A stretch of 64,000 nucleotides of DNA from Pseudonocardia sp. HH130630-07 (GTDB taxonomy: Bacteria > Actinomycetota > Actinomycetes > Mycobacteriales > Pseudonocardiaceae), in contig NZ_CP013854.1 of NCBI RefSeq assembly GCF_001698125.1, positions 1,922,001-1,986,000 of the forward strand, in the 5' to 3' direction. A program made the position numbers and the translations under genes. Positions 62,775 to 64,000 of this stretch are shown here, one piece after another. The notes beneath the pieces are model-generated. The model was not told where the DNA came from. It ran no database searches and worked only from the letters and a program-made list of their open reading frames with translations. The first letter of the stretch is position 1, and the number at the start of each line of letters is the position of its first letter.

Positions 62775-63655
62775 CCGGGTCGCTCCTGCTGCAGAGCCTG
62801 GTGCTCGGCATCCTGCTGGGCGGGCTGTACGCGCTGCTGGCCGCGGGCCTCACGCTCTACTTCGGCGTGATGCGGGTGGTGATGATCGCGCACGCCGCGT
62901 TCCTGGTGCTGGCCGCCTACCTGGCGTGGGACGTCAACACCCGCTTCGGCATCGACCCGCTGCTGTCGCTGGTGGTGACCGTGCCGCTGTTCTTCGGCGT
63001 CGGGGTCGCGCTGCAGCGGCTGCTCATCTCCCGGCTCCGACCGGCCAGCCTGACGATGATGTCGGTGCTGCTGACGTTCGCGATCGCGCTGGCGATCGAG
63101 GGCACGCTCGGGTTCTTCTACACCGGCGTCCAGCGGCGCATTCAGCTCGGCTACAGCGGTGCGAGCTTCGAGGTGTTCGGGGCCCGGATCGCGGTCGTCA
63201 AGCTCATCGCGTTCGGGCTGGCCGCAGTCGCGCTGCTCGCGCTGTGGCTGGTGCTGACCCGGACCCGGTTCGGGACGGCGTTGCGCGCGACCATCCAGCA
63301 CCCGGAGGCGGCCCGGCTGGTCGGCGTCGACACCGACCGGACCGCCGCCTACGGCTTCGGCCTGGGTCTCGCGACGGCCGCCGTCGGCGGGACGGCGCTG
63401 TCGCTGGACGCCACGATCTACCCGTCACTGCACTGGCACTGGATCGGCCCGCTGATGGCGATCATCGTCGTCGGTGGCCTCGGCAGCATCCCGGGCGCTG
63501 CGATCGCCGCGATGGTCCTGGGCATCGGGCAGGGCCTGCTGCAGCTGCCGATGGGCACGACGTGGGCGCAGACCGTCTTCTACATCGCCCTGTTCGCCAC
63601 GCTCATGCTCCGTCCGCAGGGGTTCTTCGGAGGTCGCCTTGCGCAACGTTTCTAG
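62771..63655 (+). CDS. livH: Branched-chain amino acid-type ABC permease (LivH)
   Basis: A 294-residue inner-membrane permease. It begins SLLLQSLVLGILLGGLYALL with L-T-L-Y-F-G-V-M-R-V-V-M-I-A-H, the LivH signature, and has about eight helices. The cytoplasmic EAA-like loop TRTRFGTALRATIQHPEAAR is present. The start is a GTG overlapping the preceding stop. The second permease, a LivM type, starts inside its end. Confidence 0.93.
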   Translation: MTGSLLLQSLVLGILLGGLYALLAAGLTLYFGVMRVVMIAHAAFLVLAAYLAWDVNTRFGIDPLLSLVVTVPLFFGVGVALQRLLISRLRPASLTMMSVLLTFAIALAIEGTLGFFYTGVQRRIQLGYSGASFEVFGARIAVVKLIAFGLAAVALLALWLVLTRTRFGTALRATIQHPEAARLVGVDTDRTAAYGFGLGLATAAVGGTALSLDATIYPSLHWHWIGPLMAIIVVGGLGSIPGAAIAAMVLGIGQGLLQLPMGTTWAQTVFYIALFATLMLRPQGFFGGRLAQRF

Positions 63656-64000
63656 GACCCTCGCGCTGGCCGTCGGCACGATCGCGGTGCTCGTCGTGCC
63701 GTTCGTCGCGCCGAACGCCTACATCCTCTCCGCCGCCGTCGTCGTCCTGTCCTACGCGGTGCTGGCCACCTCGTGGAACGTCATGGGCGGGCTCACCGGT
63801 TACATCTCGCTGGGCCACGCCGCATGGTTCGGTCTCGGCGCCTACGGCACCGCCCTGCTGGTGACCAGGGCCGGGATGCCGTCGTTCCTGGCGCTCGCGC
63901 TGGCCGGGGTGATCGTCGCGGCGATCGCGCTGCCGATCGGGATCGCGGCGCTGCGGGTGCGCGGCGCCTCGTTCGTCATCGTGTCGATCGCGCTGGTGCT
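63639..64000 (+). CDS. livM: Branched-chain amino acid-type ABC permease (LivM), cut by the window edge
   Basis: The N-terminal 120 residues are visible. GGAGG (63629-63633) lies 5 nt before a TTG start at 63639, which sits inside the LivH gene. The protein reads M-R-N-V-S-R-T-L-A-L-A-V-G-T-I-A-V-L, then A-Y-I-L-S-A-A-V-V-V-L-S-Y-A-V-L-A-T-S-W-N, then TGYISLGHAAWFGLGAYGTA, the LivM signature. The C terminus and any LivG/LivF ATPase genes would lie beyond the right edge. Confidence 0.88.
   Translation, partial: MRNVSRTLALAVGTIAVLVVPFVAPNAYILSAAVVVLSYAVLATSWNVMGGLTGYISLGHAAWFGLGAYGTALLVTRAGMPSFLALALAGVIVAAIALPIGIAALRVRGASFVIVSIALV

Noticed and set aside
61544..63655. A 703-residue protein spanning the binding-protein gene and LivH
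   Set aside because: The first part is an out-of-frame shadow of the binding protein; the real LivH starts at the GTG at 62771.

Overview
The window is very GC-rich, with frequent GTG starts, dense gene packing and few A/T-rich gaps. Several neighbourhoods are typical of Actinobacteria: tad pilus genes beside a DECH helicase, topA with four C-terminal repeats and a Lys-rich tail, lysC-asd, leuA with a short leader, recR-ybaB-dnaX with an SRP RNA, WhiA-type, DUF5753 and DUF1707 proteins. The set and its mycobacterium-like order fit a Pseudonocardiaceae genome, probably Pseudonocardia or a relative. This is inferred from gene content, not from a search. It looks chromosomal: no phage, plasmid or transposase gene was found.

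Layout. 1-4.2 kb: end of a tad/Flp pilus operon (TadC end, DUF4244 pilin, TadE, TadE-like) facing the DECH helicase. 4.4-12.1 kb: H+-pyrophosphatase with a structured leader, two lipoproteins, a LAGLIDADG-like protein and topA. 12.2-17.7 kb: GatB/YqeY, metallophosphoesterase, tRNA-Pro, an AraC/GyrI regulator, VOC protein, TetR, GNAT and DeoR. 17.9-19.6 kb: an ECF sigma / zinc anti-sigma-Asp23 fusion / STAS module. 20-23.3 kb: an unfamiliar ATP-grasp plus papain-like protein pair. 23.4-32.8 kb: WhiA-like protein, two TetR regulators, methyltransferase, S9 peptidase, ArsC-like protein, catalase and MFS transporter. 33-39.8 kb: amino-acid biosynthesis (asd, lysC, leuA with an attenuator-type leader) and small zinc proteins. 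40-46.8 kb: a complete dipeptide ABC operon (dppABCDF order) and an XRE/DUF5753 regulator with an iterated operator. 47.4-52.5 kb: recR, ybaB, cell-wall amidase, dnaX, SRP RNA and tRNA-Ser. 52.5-60 kb: accessory genes, including a methyltransferase remnant, an orotate phosphoribosyltransferase-like gene, a DLH-family protein and a DinB-APH-methyltransferase operon. 60-64 kb: a guanidine-III riboswitch with an SMR (SugE/Gdx) exporter, then a LacI regulator divergent from a branched-chain-type ABC transporter that runs off the right edge.

Working together. lysC and asd overlap and supply aspartate semialdehyde. leuA is probably tuned by leucine through a 12-residue leader with three consecutive Leu codons. 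recR, ybaB and dnaX form the usual replication/repair cluster. The DppABCDF and Liv-type systems are uptake operons, the latter with tandem LacI-type operators. A family of four long palindromes with the same outer stem and an 11-nt loop lies in intergenic regions, in each case just downstream of a + strand gene (topA, MFS, leuA twice).

Most interesting: the papain-like/ATP-grasp pair; the ECF sigma module whose zinc anti-sigma is fused to an Asp23/Gls24 domain; the covarying palindrome family; the guanidine-III riboswitch; the 17-nt-spaced TGCAA repeats before the DUF5753 regulator; a WhiA paralogue; and the LAGLIDADG-like protein beside topA.
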